Assembly (NCBI GenBank): GCA_016522385.1
Contig: JAEKFU010000064.1
Span: forward strand, 1 to 35,809
DNA length: 35,809 nt
Direction of reading: 5' to 3'
Source of the DNA: Pseudomonadota bacterium
Lineage (GTDB): Bacteria > Pseudomonadota > Alphaproteobacteria > Rhizobiales > Aestuariivirgaceae
Part shown: positions 1 to 7,457 of the stretch, piece by piece
Numbering within the stretch: position 1 is the first letter of the stretch
Layout: the number at the start of each line of letters is the position of its first letter
The notes under the pieces: generated by a model
Seen by the model: only the letters and a program-made list of their open reading frames with translations
What the model was told of the DNA's origin: nothing
Database searches by the model: none
Made by a program: the position numbers and the translations under genes

Positions 1-211
1 GCTGTTTGCTCTATATCCTCCTGAACGCTTCAAACAAATCCACCGCAAATGGGGTCGAGTCCATTTCCAATACCTGATGGCCGGTGAACAATTGGCCGAC
101 TATGACTATTTTGCCATTACCGCCGGCACCAAGAGCCTCGCCGCCAGATACGCTCATCGCCCGGCAGCCCCCGGCTTTGACCGGTTCAAAACCCGTTGGC
201 TGGGAAATTGA
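1..211 (+). CDS. C-terminal end of an unidentified protein (cut by window edge)
   Basis: An open frame enters from the left edge and stops with TGA at 209-211, giving the last 69 or so residues of a protein. The visible part is rich in aromatic and basic residues (for example HRKWGRVHFQYLMAG near the start and FKTRWLGN at the end) and has no signal, membrane segment or motif I can assign. Codon use and composition look like real coding sequence. The minus-strand frame over the same bases is less protein-like. It ends 33 bases before the next gene on the same strand, so the two could be co-transcribed. I do not recognise the family. Confidence 0.55.
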   Translation, partial: LFALYPPERFKQIHRKWGRVHFQYLMAGEQLADYDYFAITAGTKSLAARYAHRPAAPGFDRFKTRWLGN

Positions 212-244
212 GGCCATTGGCACGAAATCTGCATAGTTCGGGAC

Positions 245-1573
245 ATGTTCACGAGACGTGCCATACTTGCTGGATCCATGGGGGCAACAGCGCTAGGCGT
301 GGCGGGTGCAACTGCTGGTGCAGCACCGGCGAATGCCTACAATGCCATGGATTACGGCGTTCGACCCAACGCGCCGCATGACCAGTCCGGTGCACTGCAG
401 GCGGCCATCGACGGCGCGAACGCGAACGGCGGTTACCTGATCCTGCCGCCCGGCCGGTATGTCGCCCGAAATCTGTCGATCTCCGCGCCGTTTTGCCTGC
501 AAGGCATGCCTGGCCTGACGCAGCTGATACTTGCCGGTGGCGCTCATCTCCTGCAGGCCGGGAACACGCATAACGTCACGCTGTCAGGCATCATCTTTGA
601 CGGCGCGCGCCAACCGGTTTCGCAGGCACTTGTTGTCTTCGATCAGGTCGACAATCTGACAATCGAGCAATGCGAATTTCGCAACAGCGTGGCCAACAGC
701 CTGAGCGTCAGGCGCTCATCGGGCCGCGTCATGAACAACACTTTGGCTCATGCGGGCGCCGCGGCGATCTTTGCGATCGACAGCCGCGGTCTCGAGATTT
801 GCCATAACCATGTCCACGACATGGCCGATAACGGCATTCTGGTTTGGCAGTCCAAGCCGCGCGAAGACGGCACTATCATCTCGCACAACCGTATTGAACG
901 CATCGGCAACAAGAGTGGCGGCAGTGGTCAGTATGGCAATGGCATCAACATATTTCGCGCCGGTAATGTCACTGCCTCTGACAACCGTATCTGTGATTGC
1001 GCCTATACCGCCATCCGCAACCATTCCGGCTCGAACGTGCAGATGCTCGCCAACAATTGCAGTCGTTTGGGCGAAGTGGCGCTGTACAGTGAATTCGGCT
1101 TTGAGGGAGCGGTTATTTCCGACAATGTTGTTGATGATGCAGCCACCGGCATTTCGATCACCAACTTCAGTGACGGCGGTCGTCTCGCCGTCTGCGCCAA
1201 CAATCTGGTGCGCCGGCTGCACGTCCGCGATCATTCGGACAAGCGCGGCATCGGCATCTCCGTTGAGGCCGATACCGTAGTCACCGGAAATGTCATCGAG
1301 GATGCCCCCGTGGCCGGCCTAGCACTCGGTTGGGGCCCGTACAGCCGTAATGTTTCGGCAATCGGTAACATCGTGCGGCGCTGTGGCGTCGGCATCACCG
1401 CCTCGGTCAGCCGGCGAGCAGAACAGAGCCTGATTGCCCACAATATTATCTCGGGCATCGCAGGCGCGGCCATTCTCGGCATGGATCACAGTCGGCCGGC
1501 AACTGCCGACCTGGCGCTGCCGGGCGCAGAAATCCCGTCGACCCTGACGATTTCAGATAACCTGATCAGCTGA
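245..1573 (+). CDS. Tat-exported right-handed beta-helix repeat protein (TIGR03808-like)
   Basis: A 442-residue protein that begins MFTRRAILAG, a twin-arginine (Tat) signal with a hydrophobic alanine/glycine-rich stretch and a likely cleavage after APANA near residue 31. The rest is built of short repeating strands with N, G and hydrophobic residues at regular spacing (HNVTLSGIIFDGA, NNTLAHAG, ISHNRIERIG, ISDNVVDDA, VTGNVIEDAP, AIGNIVRRCG, IAHNIISGIAG), the pattern of parallel beta-helix (PbH1) proteins. It resembles the alphaproteobacterial family of twin-arginine translocated repeat proteins TIGR03808, whose function is not known. Such folds often bind or cleave polysaccharide, but I see no catalytic signature and would not call it a lyase. 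The ATG at 245 places the RR motif at residues 4-5, which fixes the start. Confidence 0.85.
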   Translation: MFTRRAILAGSMGATALGVAGATAGAAPANAYNAMDYGVRPNAPHDQSGALQAAIDGANANGGYLILPPGRYVARNLSISAPFCLQGMPGLTQLILAGGAHLLQAGNTHNVTLSGIIFDGARQPVSQALVVFDQVDNLTIEQCEFRNSVANSLSVRRSSGRVMNNTLAHAGAAAIFAIDSRGLEICHNHVHDMADNGILVWQSKPREDGTIISHNRIERIGNKSGGSGQYGNGINIFRAGNVTASDNRICDCAYTAIRNHSGSNVQMLANNCSRLGEVALYSEFGFEGAVISDNVVDDAATGISITNFSDGGRLAVCANNLVRRLHVRDHSDKRGIGISVEADTVVTGNVIEDAPVAGLALGWGPYSRNVSAIGNIVRRCGVGITASVSRRAEQSLIAHNIISGIAGAAILGMDHSRPATADLALPGAEIPSTLTISDNLIS

Positions 1574-1687
1574 CTTCGCGATCAATTTCGATTGGCACAG
1601 CCTTGCTGCATCTCCCAACTGCTGGGGAGGGGGTGAGCGGAGCATCAACATCCGAACGCCTCAGCAAGCTCCTTCGAAACGTCCTGC

Positions 1688-2713
1688 CTAACCGCCCTCC
1701 CTGAGGACAGAGGGGACCGCGCCTTGAACAGCTCGCAGCTCACCAGTCTGGATATCCGCCCGGTTAAAGACCGGCACACAGGCAAAACGCTCCAGGATCG
1801 CGCAATCTTCATCACCAAACACCGCAAGATCGACCAGCAATCGGGCCATCAGCGTTTCGGCACCGCGAGATGCGCCGTCATCGCACTTCAGCGCAATTCC
1901 GAGCCCGGCATGCGGCACGGCTGCACAGAATACACCTTCGGCACCGGTCTTCACAAACGCGCCGGGCACGGCGGTCATCAAATCGGTGCAGAACCGATCC
2001 GTGCCGGCAACCATGAACGGATGTGCGCGGACCGCCGCTACGATCCGATTGGCCGCTGCGCGGCGTTCGTCGCTCATACCCTGACCGCTGGCGAACCGGG
2101 CAAATCCCGATGCCCACGCACCAAGCGGAAGGGCCCATGTTGGCACTGAACAGCCATCGATACCGCACGGTGCCGAAGTCATATCCGCATCGCACATCTC
2201 GGCGATCACATTGGCGATAGTCTGCTGAACAGGATGATCGGGCCGTGTATAGCCTTTAAGATCAACGTCCAGATGTTTGCCGAGGGCAAGCATTCCGGCA
2301 TGCTTGCCCGAGCAGTTATTGTGCACTGGACCGGGTTCTGCACCTAAAATGGCCAAGTCGCGCGTTGCTTCATGCCGTGTCGGCCAGTGCGGCCCGCACT
2401 CGTAAGATTTTTCCGAAATCCCCGCCTTGGCCAGCATCGAGCGCGCCGCGGCGATATGCGCAGGCTCGCCGTTGTGGGAAGCACATGCCAGGGCAATTTC
2501 GGCATTGTTGAAGCCGAAACGTGCCGCCGCCCCGGACTCGACGAACGCCAGTGCCTGCAGTGCCTTGACGGCGGAACGCGGAAACACCGGCATAGTGATG
2601 TCGCCGGCGCTTGCGATCAGTTCGCCGTCAGCCTTCGATACTGCATAAGAAGCCCGATGGCAGCTTTCAACAATGCCGCCGCGAGTGACTTCGACAAGAA
2701 CGGGATTGATCAT
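1688..2713 (-). CDS. Asparaginase of the Rhizobium etli (ReAV, PF06089) type
   Basis: A 341-residue asparaginase of the family first called thermolabile asparaginase II in rhizobia, unrelated to E. coli AnsA/AnsB. It hydrolyses L-asparagine to aspartate and ammonia in the cytoplasm. The ReAV family residues are recognisable: PRSAVK with Ser47 and Lys50, NNCSGKHAG with Cys134 and Lys137, DGCSVPTW with Cys188, and a third cysteine at 242. These correspond to the nucleophile Ser/Lys pairs and the Cys cluster described for ReAV. ASHNGE (79-84) is another family block. The start ATG overlaps the stop of the upstream transaminase gene (ATGA, 2710-2713), so the two are translationally coupled. The 3' end faces the end of the beta-helix gene, with about 115 bases between the stops and no convincing terminator. 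Confidence 0.93.
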   Translation of the reverse strand: MINPVLVEVTRGGIVESCHRASYAVSKADGELIASAGDITMPVFPRSAVKALQALAFVESGAAARFGFNNAEIALACASHNGEPAHIAAARSMLAKAGISEKSYECGPHWPTRHEATRDLAILGAEPGPVHNNCSGKHAGMLALGKHLDVDLKGYTRPDHPVQQTIANVIAEMCDADMTSAPCGIDGCSVPTWALPLGAWASGFARFASGQGMSDERRAAANRIVAAVRAHPFMVAGTDRFCTDLMTAVPGAFVKTGAEGVFCAAVPHAGLGIALKCDDGASRGAETLMARLLVDLAVFGDEDCAILERFACVPVFNRADIQTGELRAVQGAVPSVLREGG

Positions 2714-3642
2714 TCAGCGGCTTCTGCAAGGCTCGTATCGACCAGCGTGGAAAAGCGCGGGTCATCATGCGCCTGCCAGTACAGCGCTCTGAGCCGGCTG
2801 GCGACTGGTCCGGCTTGTCCATCTCCGACTTCTTCATCATCAAGCATCGTGACCGGGATAATGCCGCCGGCCGTTGATGTGATGAAGATCTCATCCGCTG
2901 AATTAAGCGCATCAGCGGTGACGGCGGCAACCACTGTCTCGATATTGAGATCGCCGGCCAATTCGATCGCCGTGCGCCGTGTGATGCCATGCAGTACCCC
3001 GGTATCCGGCGTCATCATCACGCCGTCGTTGATGATGAAGATGTTGAAGCCTGGCCCCTCGGTGACATTGCCATCCCGATCGAGCAGTACCGGCACCTTT
3101 GCACCGCGTTCAGACGCCTCCATCATCCCCGCTGTCAAATCGCCCCACATGTAGTTTTTGATGGTCTGGTCGAACGAAGCCATCGGCGTTCGCTCAGCTG
3201 AAGCGGTGATCATTCTGATCCCCTGCGGTTGCTCCTCATAGGGCGCGATCCACATGAACGGTATGGCAAAGCCATAGAGCCCGTTGGTGCAGTCAAGCGG
3301 ATTGCGTGTCCCTGGTGGTAGCGAGCCGCGCGTCGCGGTGAAATTGACATAGGCGTCTTGCAAACCGGTCAGCGCCACCAGTCGGTGCAACATGGCAATC
3401 AGCCCGGTCCGGTCGAGCGGCAGCTTGAAACGCAGCTTGTCGGTACTGGCCAGGAAGCGATCGATATGATCCTCCAGGCGAAAGAACTGTCCCTTCCAGA
3501 CATGCACCACATCGTAAGTTGCATCGGAGCGGATGAAGCCCAGATCAGTAATCGGAATCCGCGCCTCACTAACCGGCACGAATTCCCCGTTCACATAACC
3601 TGCTCCGGCGGCGAATTGGTCGTCAGAGCTCTTGTTCGTCAT
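2710..3642 (-). CDS. Fold-type-IV PLP aminotransferase, close to (R)-selective amine transaminases
   Basis: A 310-residue class IV aminotransferase. Lys162 in IKNYMWGDLT is the expected PLP lysine. VTEGPGFNIF (193-202) holds the cofactor-contacting Glu195, and GITRRT (219-224) binds the phosphate. The N-terminal block FVPVSEARIPITDLGFIRSD followed by ATYDVVHVWKG (41-51) matches what I remember of (R)-amine:pyruvate transaminases (ATA-117 type) better than branched-chain (IlvE) or D-alanine enzymes. ADEIFITSTAGGIIPV (249-264) fits the same group. The in vivo substrate is unknown; D-amino acids or (R)-amines are reasonable guesses. It is first in a two-gene unit with the asparaginase and divergent from a glutathione transferase gene. 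Calling it IlvE would be an over-simplification. Confidence 0.87.
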   Translation of the reverse strand: MTNKSSDDQFAAGAGYVNGEFVPVSEARIPITDLGFIRSDATYDVVHVWKGQFFRLEDHIDRFLASTDKLRFKLPLDRTGLIAMLHRLVALTGLQDAYVNFTATRGSLPPGTRNPLDCTNGLYGFAIPFMWIAPYEEQPQGIRMITASAERTPMASFDQTIKNYMWGDLTAGMMEASERGAKVPVLLDRDGNVTEGPGFNIFIINDGVMMTPDTGVLHGITRRTAIELAGDLNIETVVAAVTADALNSADEIFITSTAGGIIPVTMLDDEEVGDGQAGPVASRLRALYWQAHDDPRFSTLVDTSLAEAAE

Positions 3643-3707
3643 AGTTTGCCTCTTGTGGAGCTGTGCAGACCGGTGATTAAAGCACCAAACGCTTCAGTCG
3701 ACGAGTC

Positions 3708-3721
3708 GTGATACGCATCAC
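3708..3721. promoter_or_regulatory. Small inverted repeat in the divergent promoter region
   Basis: GTGAT-ACGC-ATCAC is a perfect 5-bp inverted repeat with a 4-base centre. It lies in the 170-base gap between the divergent transaminase and glutathione transferase genes. The size and symmetry suit a dimeric regulator such as a GntR- or MarR-type protein, but no regulator gene is adjacent. I could not place convincing -35/-10 boxes for either direction. Confidence 0.25.
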
Positions 3722-3812
3722 ACGCGGGTTTGATGGCACCTATGTTGACCGCGCAAATCCCACGCTGCAGACTTGATACCATTGAATCCATCTATAGCGC
3801 AGGAACCAGGTC

Positions 3813-4472
3813 ATGGAACTCTTTACCGCTCGGGTATGCCCCTATGCCCATCGCAGCCGTTTGGCGCTTCTGGAAAAAGGCCTCGAATTTCAACACACCG
3901 AGATTGATTTCAAGAACAAGTCGGTAAGATTTTTGGAGGCCTCGCCATATGGCAAGGTGCCAGCGCTCGTCCATGACGGTAAAACGCTATACGAGAGTCT
4001 GATTATCAACGAGTATCTCGACGAGGTATTCCCTGAGCCTCAGCTGATGCCGGATGATCCGGTGCTCAAGGCGAGAGTGCGTATCTGGAACCATTATTGT
4101 GATGAATACTACACCGCGGATCAATATGCGTTGATGAAGAACAGGGAGTCAGAGCGCCACGCCGAGCTGCTCGGCAAGGTGCATGACAGGATGCGCTTCG
4201 TCGAATCTGAAGGCTTTGTCAAGCTCTCCGGTGCTGGACCTTACTGGCTCGGCGCCGAGGTTAGCCTGATTGACCTTGCCTGGTACCCGTTCTTTGAGCG
4301 GCTTCCGGCCTGGACCTATTACCGTGGTCTGACGATCCCGACAGACTGCCCGCGGCTTGCCGCATGGGTAACCGCCATGTCCGAGCGTGCGTCGGTCACA
4401 GACATTGCCAATGACAAAGATTATTACATCGCCAGCTATGAAGGATACGCCGGTGAGGTGATGGCCGCCTAG
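3813..4472 (+). CDS. Glutathione S-transferase family protein
   Basis: A 219-residue cytosolic glutathione transferase. The N-terminal thioredoxin-like domain (about 1-78) has the CPYAHR motif with Cys9, a cis-proline in KVPAL (Pro50) and the glutathione-gripping pair Glu61-Ser62 in YESLIINEYLD. The rest is the all-helical C-terminal domain. A cysteine in the active-site position followed by Pro-Tyr is typical of omega-like or CLIC-like bacterial members, which tend to do thiol transfer or reductive deglutathionylation rather than classical conjugation. The substrate cannot be read from sequence. The start ATG has an AGGA-type ribosome site about 10 bases upstream. It is divergent from the transaminase-asparaginase unit, and its 3' end faces the phosphatase gene six bases away. 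Confidence 0.9.
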   Translation: MELFTARVCPYAHRSRLALLEKGLEFQHTEIDFKNKSVRFLEASPYGKVPALVHDGKTLYESLIINEYLDEVFPEPQLMPDDPVLKARVRIWNHYCDEYYTADQYALMKNRESERHAELLGKVHDRMRFVESEGFVKLSGAGPYWLGAEVSLIDLAWYPFFERLPAWTYYRGLTIPTDCPRLAAWVTAMSERASVTDIANDKDYYIASYEGYAGEVMAA

Positions 4473-4478
4473 AGTCGA

Positions 4479-4925
4479 TCACACCCCGCCAGCAGCCAGC
4501 GTGCCAAACCGCTCGCGAATTCGTTTCCGCAGCGAGTCACGCACACTCCGGAAACCTTCCAGAATCTGCTCGCGACTGCCAGCGATCGCCGACGGGTCGA
4601 GCGTTGGCCAGTATTCCGCTTCGATGGCCATGGTGCGGGTCATCTCGAGCGCCTTGTGGTGGGCTTCCGGTGAAAGTGAAATTACGAGATCGAAGCTTGA
4701 ATCCTCTAGGTCATCAAAGGTGCGCGAGCGGTGTTTCGACAGGTCAATGCCAATTTCATCCATGACCGTAACGGCGAAGCCGTCCACCTCACCGGAGCGC
4801 GCGCCACAGGACTGGACATAGACCTGGCGGCCGTAGAAGTGCCGCATTAGCCCTTCGGCCATCGGTGATCGGACGGAGTTGTGGCTGCAAGCGAAAAGCA
4901 CGGCCCCTGGCAGATCGCTCGCCAT
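4479..4925 (-). CDS. Low-molecular-weight protein-tyrosine phosphatase / arsenate-reductase-like protein
   Basis: A 148-residue cytoplasmic protein with the P-loop CSHNSVRS (Cys13 to Arg19, CX5R) close to the N-terminus. This is the nucleophile loop shared by low-molecular-weight phosphotyrosine phosphatases and thioredoxin-type arsenate reductases. The later YWPTLDP (about 105-111) carries the aspartate region. The usual DP-[YF] loop is not obvious, so phosphatase and reductase activity cannot be told apart here. It is the last gene of the minus-strand run and starts 9 bases after the UPF0262 gene stops. In many alphaproteobacteria this phosphatase follows hisD and UPF0262 and precedes infA; here infA is absent and the convergent glutathione transferase lies next to it. 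Confidence 0.88.
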   Translation of the reverse strand: MASDLPGAVLFACSHNSVRSPMAEGLMRHFYGRQVYVQSCGARSGEVDGFAVTVMDEIGIDLSKHRSRTFDDLEDSSFDLVISLSPEAHHKALEMTRTMAIEAEYWPTLDPSAIAGSREQILEGFRSVRDSLRKRIRERFGTLAAGGV

Positions 4926-4934
4926 CGGCGGACC

Positions 4935-5435
4935 TTAGCCGCGCCAGTGCAAAACGCACACCAGCGTGAACAGCCGTCGGGCGGTATCGAAATCGACATG
5001 AACTTTGCCCTTCAGCCTTTCTTGAAGAATTTCACTGCCTTCATCATGCAAGCCCCGCCGCGCCATATCGATGGTCTCGATCTGGCTTGGCGTTGAAGTG
5101 CGGATCGCGTCAAAATAGCTCTCGCAGATCATGAAATAGTCTTTGACGATCCGCCGGAAAGGTGACAGCGCCAGCCCGATGATCGCGCAATCCTTGCCCG
5201 TGCGATCAGAGATACCGAACATCAGCCGGCCCTCGGTGATCGACAGGCGCAACTTGTAGGGCCCACTGTCGCGACCGACGACTTGAAACGAATTCTCCTG
5301 AAGCAGATCGAAGATTGCCACCTGCCGCTCATGCTCGACGTCTGCCGACGGCACCACAGCTAGGCTCGTGTCAAGCTGCACATCGATCAGCTTGGCGGTC
5401 GCATCGTTCAAAGTTTCATCAGTCGGCGCAGGCAT
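4935..5435 (-). CDS. UPF0262 family protein
   Basis: A 166-residue soluble protein of the alphaproteobacterial family UPF0262 (PF06793), whose function is unknown. Recognised from the blocks HERQVAIFDLLEENS-like (here VEHERQVAIFDLLQENSF), SGPYKLRLSITEGRL and ALSPFRRIVKDYFMICESY, and from the position between hisD and the phosphatase. There is no signal peptide or membrane segment. The ATG at 5435 has no clear Shine-Dalgarno site. The bases upstream belong to a repeat element that fills the gap to hisD, so this gene probably has an altered leader relative to its relatives, in which the genes are usually packed closely. Confidence 0.9.
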   Translation of the reverse strand: MPAPTDETLNDATAKLIDVQLDTSLAVVPSADVEHERQVAIFDLLQENSFQVVGRDSGPYKLRLSITEGRLMFGISDRTGKDCAIIGLALSPFRRIVKDYFMICESYFDAIRTSTPSQIETIDMARRGLHDEGSEILQERLKGKVHVDFDTARRLFTLVCVLHWRG

Positions 5436-5444
5436 GTAGCGGGA

Positions 5445-5698
5445 CTAAGGCCTGTGGACAATTAGTATTGCGGTGTTGGCGTAGCCTACTTTGTCTCTGG
5501 CTGGCTTTTGGTGGTGCGGCAGGGCCAACCCCTTCAAGCCGCTCACAGTACCGTTCAATGGCGACATGGGCCGCATCCTTTCTGTCAAAGTTGCTCAAAT
5601 TTCATCTCCGTCAAAGCCATTACTAACTCTGGAACAGGCACCCAATCTGACCCGAACCTACCAAACCAGCGCCACAACCCTGATTATCCACACCCTAG
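5445..5698 (-). repeat. Copy A of a 255-270 bp MITE-like element with terminal inverted repeats
   Basis: The whole gap between hisD and the UPF0262 gene is related end to end to the gap at 17790-18062. By hand alignment 5449-5547 matches the complement of 17960-18058 at about 74 of 99 positions without gaps. The match continues at lower identity to about 5584 and returns near the far end (AACCAGCGCCACAACCC against AACCGGCGCCCCAACCC). The ends form an imperfect inverted repeat: TAAGGCCTGTGGACAATTAG at 5446 and, on the other strand, TAGGGTGTGGATAATCAG from 5698. The hisD stop codon TAG lies in the element end. Differences between the copies fall evenly over the codon positions of the best frame, so it does not look protein-coding. 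Orientation is given in the sense of the flanking genes. Confidence 0.7.
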
Positions 5699-6990
5699 GA
5701 CAGGTTCAATCGGATGGCGACCGACCTGGCATGGGCGTCAAGGCCCTCCGCGCGGCCGAGCGTCACTGCTGCCGGGCCGACTTTTCTCAGTGCGTCTGGC
5801 GAGCATTTTAGGATCGATGTGCGCTTCATGAAATCGAGAACGTTGAGACCTGACGAGAACCGCGCGCTGCGCGCCGTCGGCAACACATGATTGGGTCCAC
5901 CGACATAATCACCGACCGCCTCCGGCGTATAGGCGCCAATGAAAATGGCGCCGGCATTTCGCACTCGCCGGCTCAGGTCTTCCGCATTCTCCGTAGCGAC
6001 TTCAAGATGCTCCGGCGCCAGCTTGTCGACCAGCGGCAGAGCCTCATTGAAATCCGATACAATTATGATGGCGCCGAAATCACGCCAGCTGGACCCAGCG
6101 ATATCCGCCTTCGGCAGGGATTTCAGCTGGCTCTGGACAGCCGCCTCGACTGCTTCAGCAAAACTCTCATCGTTGGTAATCAGGATCGATTGCGCGCTGG
6201 TATCATGTTCCGCCTGGGCCAACAGATCCGCTGCAATCCAACTCGGGTCATTGGCGGCATCGGCCAGGATCAGCACTTCGGAAGGCCCGGCAATCATGTC
6301 GATGCCAACCGTGCCGAAGACTTGTCGCTTGGCCGCCGCCACATAGGCATTGCCCGGTCCGACAATCTTGGCAACAGGGGCAATCGTGCCGGTGCCATAT
6401 GCCAACGCAGCCACTGCCTGTGCGCCGCCAATCCGGTAGATTTCCGAAACGCCGGCGATCTTCGCTGCTGACAACACTTGGGCATTGACGATACCATCGG
6501 GCGTCGGGACAACCATCACCAGCCGTTCGACGCCGGCCACTTTGGCCGGTATCGCATTCATCAAGACCGACGACGGATAGGCCGCCAGTCCACCGGGCAC
6601 ATAAAGACCAACTGCCTCGACCGCTGTCCAGCGGTGTCCGAGCTCAACCCCACTGTCGTCGGTATAGCGTTCGGCGTCGGGTAGTTGACGCTGATGGTAG
6701 GCGGTAATCCGTTCCGCTGCCAGTTCCAGCGCGCCGCGCACGTCGTCCGGGCATTCGGTTTCAGCCGCACGGATCTCTAAATCTGAAAACTGCAAATTCT
6801 CGACAGTTGGCGCATATCGGTCAAACTTCTCTGTTAGTTCGACAAGTGCCGTGTCGCCGCGTGTGCGCACATCGGCAATGATCTCAGCGACTGCCGAATT
6901 GACGTCCGCCGCGCCCTCGCGCTTCATTGTCAGCAGCACGCCAAACTGTTCGCCAAAGTCGGCAGTTGCCGTATTCAGCCATTGCGCCAT
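5695..6990 (-). CDS. hisD: Histidinol dehydrogenase
   Basis: Catalyses the last two steps of histidine biosynthesis, oxidising L-histidinol to L-histidine with NAD+ and Zn2+. The 431-residue protein starts MAQWLNTATADF at 6990. A longer frame exists to 7098, but those 36 residues do not resemble HisD and overlap the DUF2948 gene; with the ATG at 6990 the two genes abut. Family blocks are present: KIVGPGNAYVAAAKR, IAGPSEVLILAD, LLAQAEHDTSAQS with metal-binding Gln/His, the catalytic pair Glu327-His328 in APEHLEV, and GGPNHVLPT...SGLNVLDFMKR near the C-terminus. Its stop TAG coincides with the end of a repeat element. Regulation may be shared with murA and DUF2948 upstream. Confidence 0.97.
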   Translation of the reverse strand: MAQWLNTATADFGEQFGVLLTMKREGAADVNSAVAEIIADVRTRGDTALVELTEKFDRYAPTVENLQFSDLEIRAAETECPDDVRGALELAAERITAYHQRQLPDAERYTDDSGVELGHRWTAVEAVGLYVPGGLAAYPSSVLMNAIPAKVAGVERLVMVVPTPDGIVNAQVLSAAKIAGVSEIYRIGGAQAVAALAYGTGTIAPVAKIVGPGNAYVAAAKRQVFGTVGIDMIAGPSEVLILADAANDPSWIAADLLAQAEHDTSAQSILITNDESFAEAVEAAVQSQLKSLPKADIAGSSWRDFGAIIIVSDFNEALPLVDKLAPEHLEVATENAEDLSRRVRNAGAIFIGAYTPEAVGDYVGGPNHVLPTARSARFSSGLNVLDFMKRTSILKCSPDALRKVGPAAVTLGRAEGLDAHARSVAIRLNLS

Positions 6991-6997
6991 GTTTTGC

Positions 6998-7435
6998 TCA
7001 CTCGCCGTGATCGGGAATATTTGCGGTTTCCCACATGGGACCGAGATCTTCAAGGCTGGCCTCGATACATTCGACGCCAAGTCGGATGATGCCGCCACCG
7101 GAGAATGTCAGATCAATCGATCCAGCCGGCGCTTCATCCCCGGGTCGGAAAGCGATCGCCAATAGCGACAGGATTGCATCCTCGGCGCCTTGCCGGACCT
7201 TTTGCGATTGAACCGACGTCACCCGATTGAAATGCAAACCGCAACGTCTGCGCATGCCCGACCGTTTCGCCTGACCCGCCACGGTGCTCCAGTCGAATCG
7301 GTTGGCGACCAGCACGAACCGCTGTTCGCCGGCCAGGTAGCGGATGTCGCCGATGCGCAGAACAGCATCCTGCAACTGTGCCGAAATCACCGACAGGTCG
7401 TCCTCATCCAAAGCTGCTAGCTTCAACAGGTCCAT
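6998..7435 (-). CDS. DUF2948 family protein
   Basis: A 145-residue cytoplasmic protein of the alphaproteobacterial DUF2948 family, function unknown. The start is set at the ATG at 7435 (MDLLKLAALDEDDL), the usual beginning of the family; a GTG five codons upstream is possible. Visible family features are the N-terminal LKLAALDEDDLSVISAQLQDAV, RFVLVANRFDW and the C-terminal GGGIIRLGVECIEASLEDLGPMWE. It lies between murA and hisD, the usual position for this family in the Hyphomicrobiales, which supports the call strongly. Nothing in the sequence tells what it does in either pathway. Confidence 0.9.
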   Translation of the reverse strand: MDLLKLAALDEDDLSVISAQLQDAVLRIGDIRYLAGEQRFVLVANRFDWSTVAGQAKRSGMRRRCGLHFNRVTSVQSQKVRQGAEDAILSLLAIAFRPGDEAPAGSIDLTFSGGGIIRLGVECIEASLEDLGPMWETANIPDHGE

Positions 7436-7457
7436 GTGATGCGGCCCCACTGCCGGC

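Noticed and set aside
2710..3642. Branched-chain aminotransferase (ilvE)
   Set aside because: Fold and PLP motifs are shared, but the ATYDVVHVWKG block and the N-terminal region fit (R)-amine transaminases better; no symbol is given.
5491..5811. Possible small protein whose beginning resembles a frame at 17789-18016
   Set aside because: The resemblance comes from the repeat element. Differences between the two copies fall equally on all three codon positions, so the frame is not conserved as protein, and the rest of the frame runs antisense into hisD.
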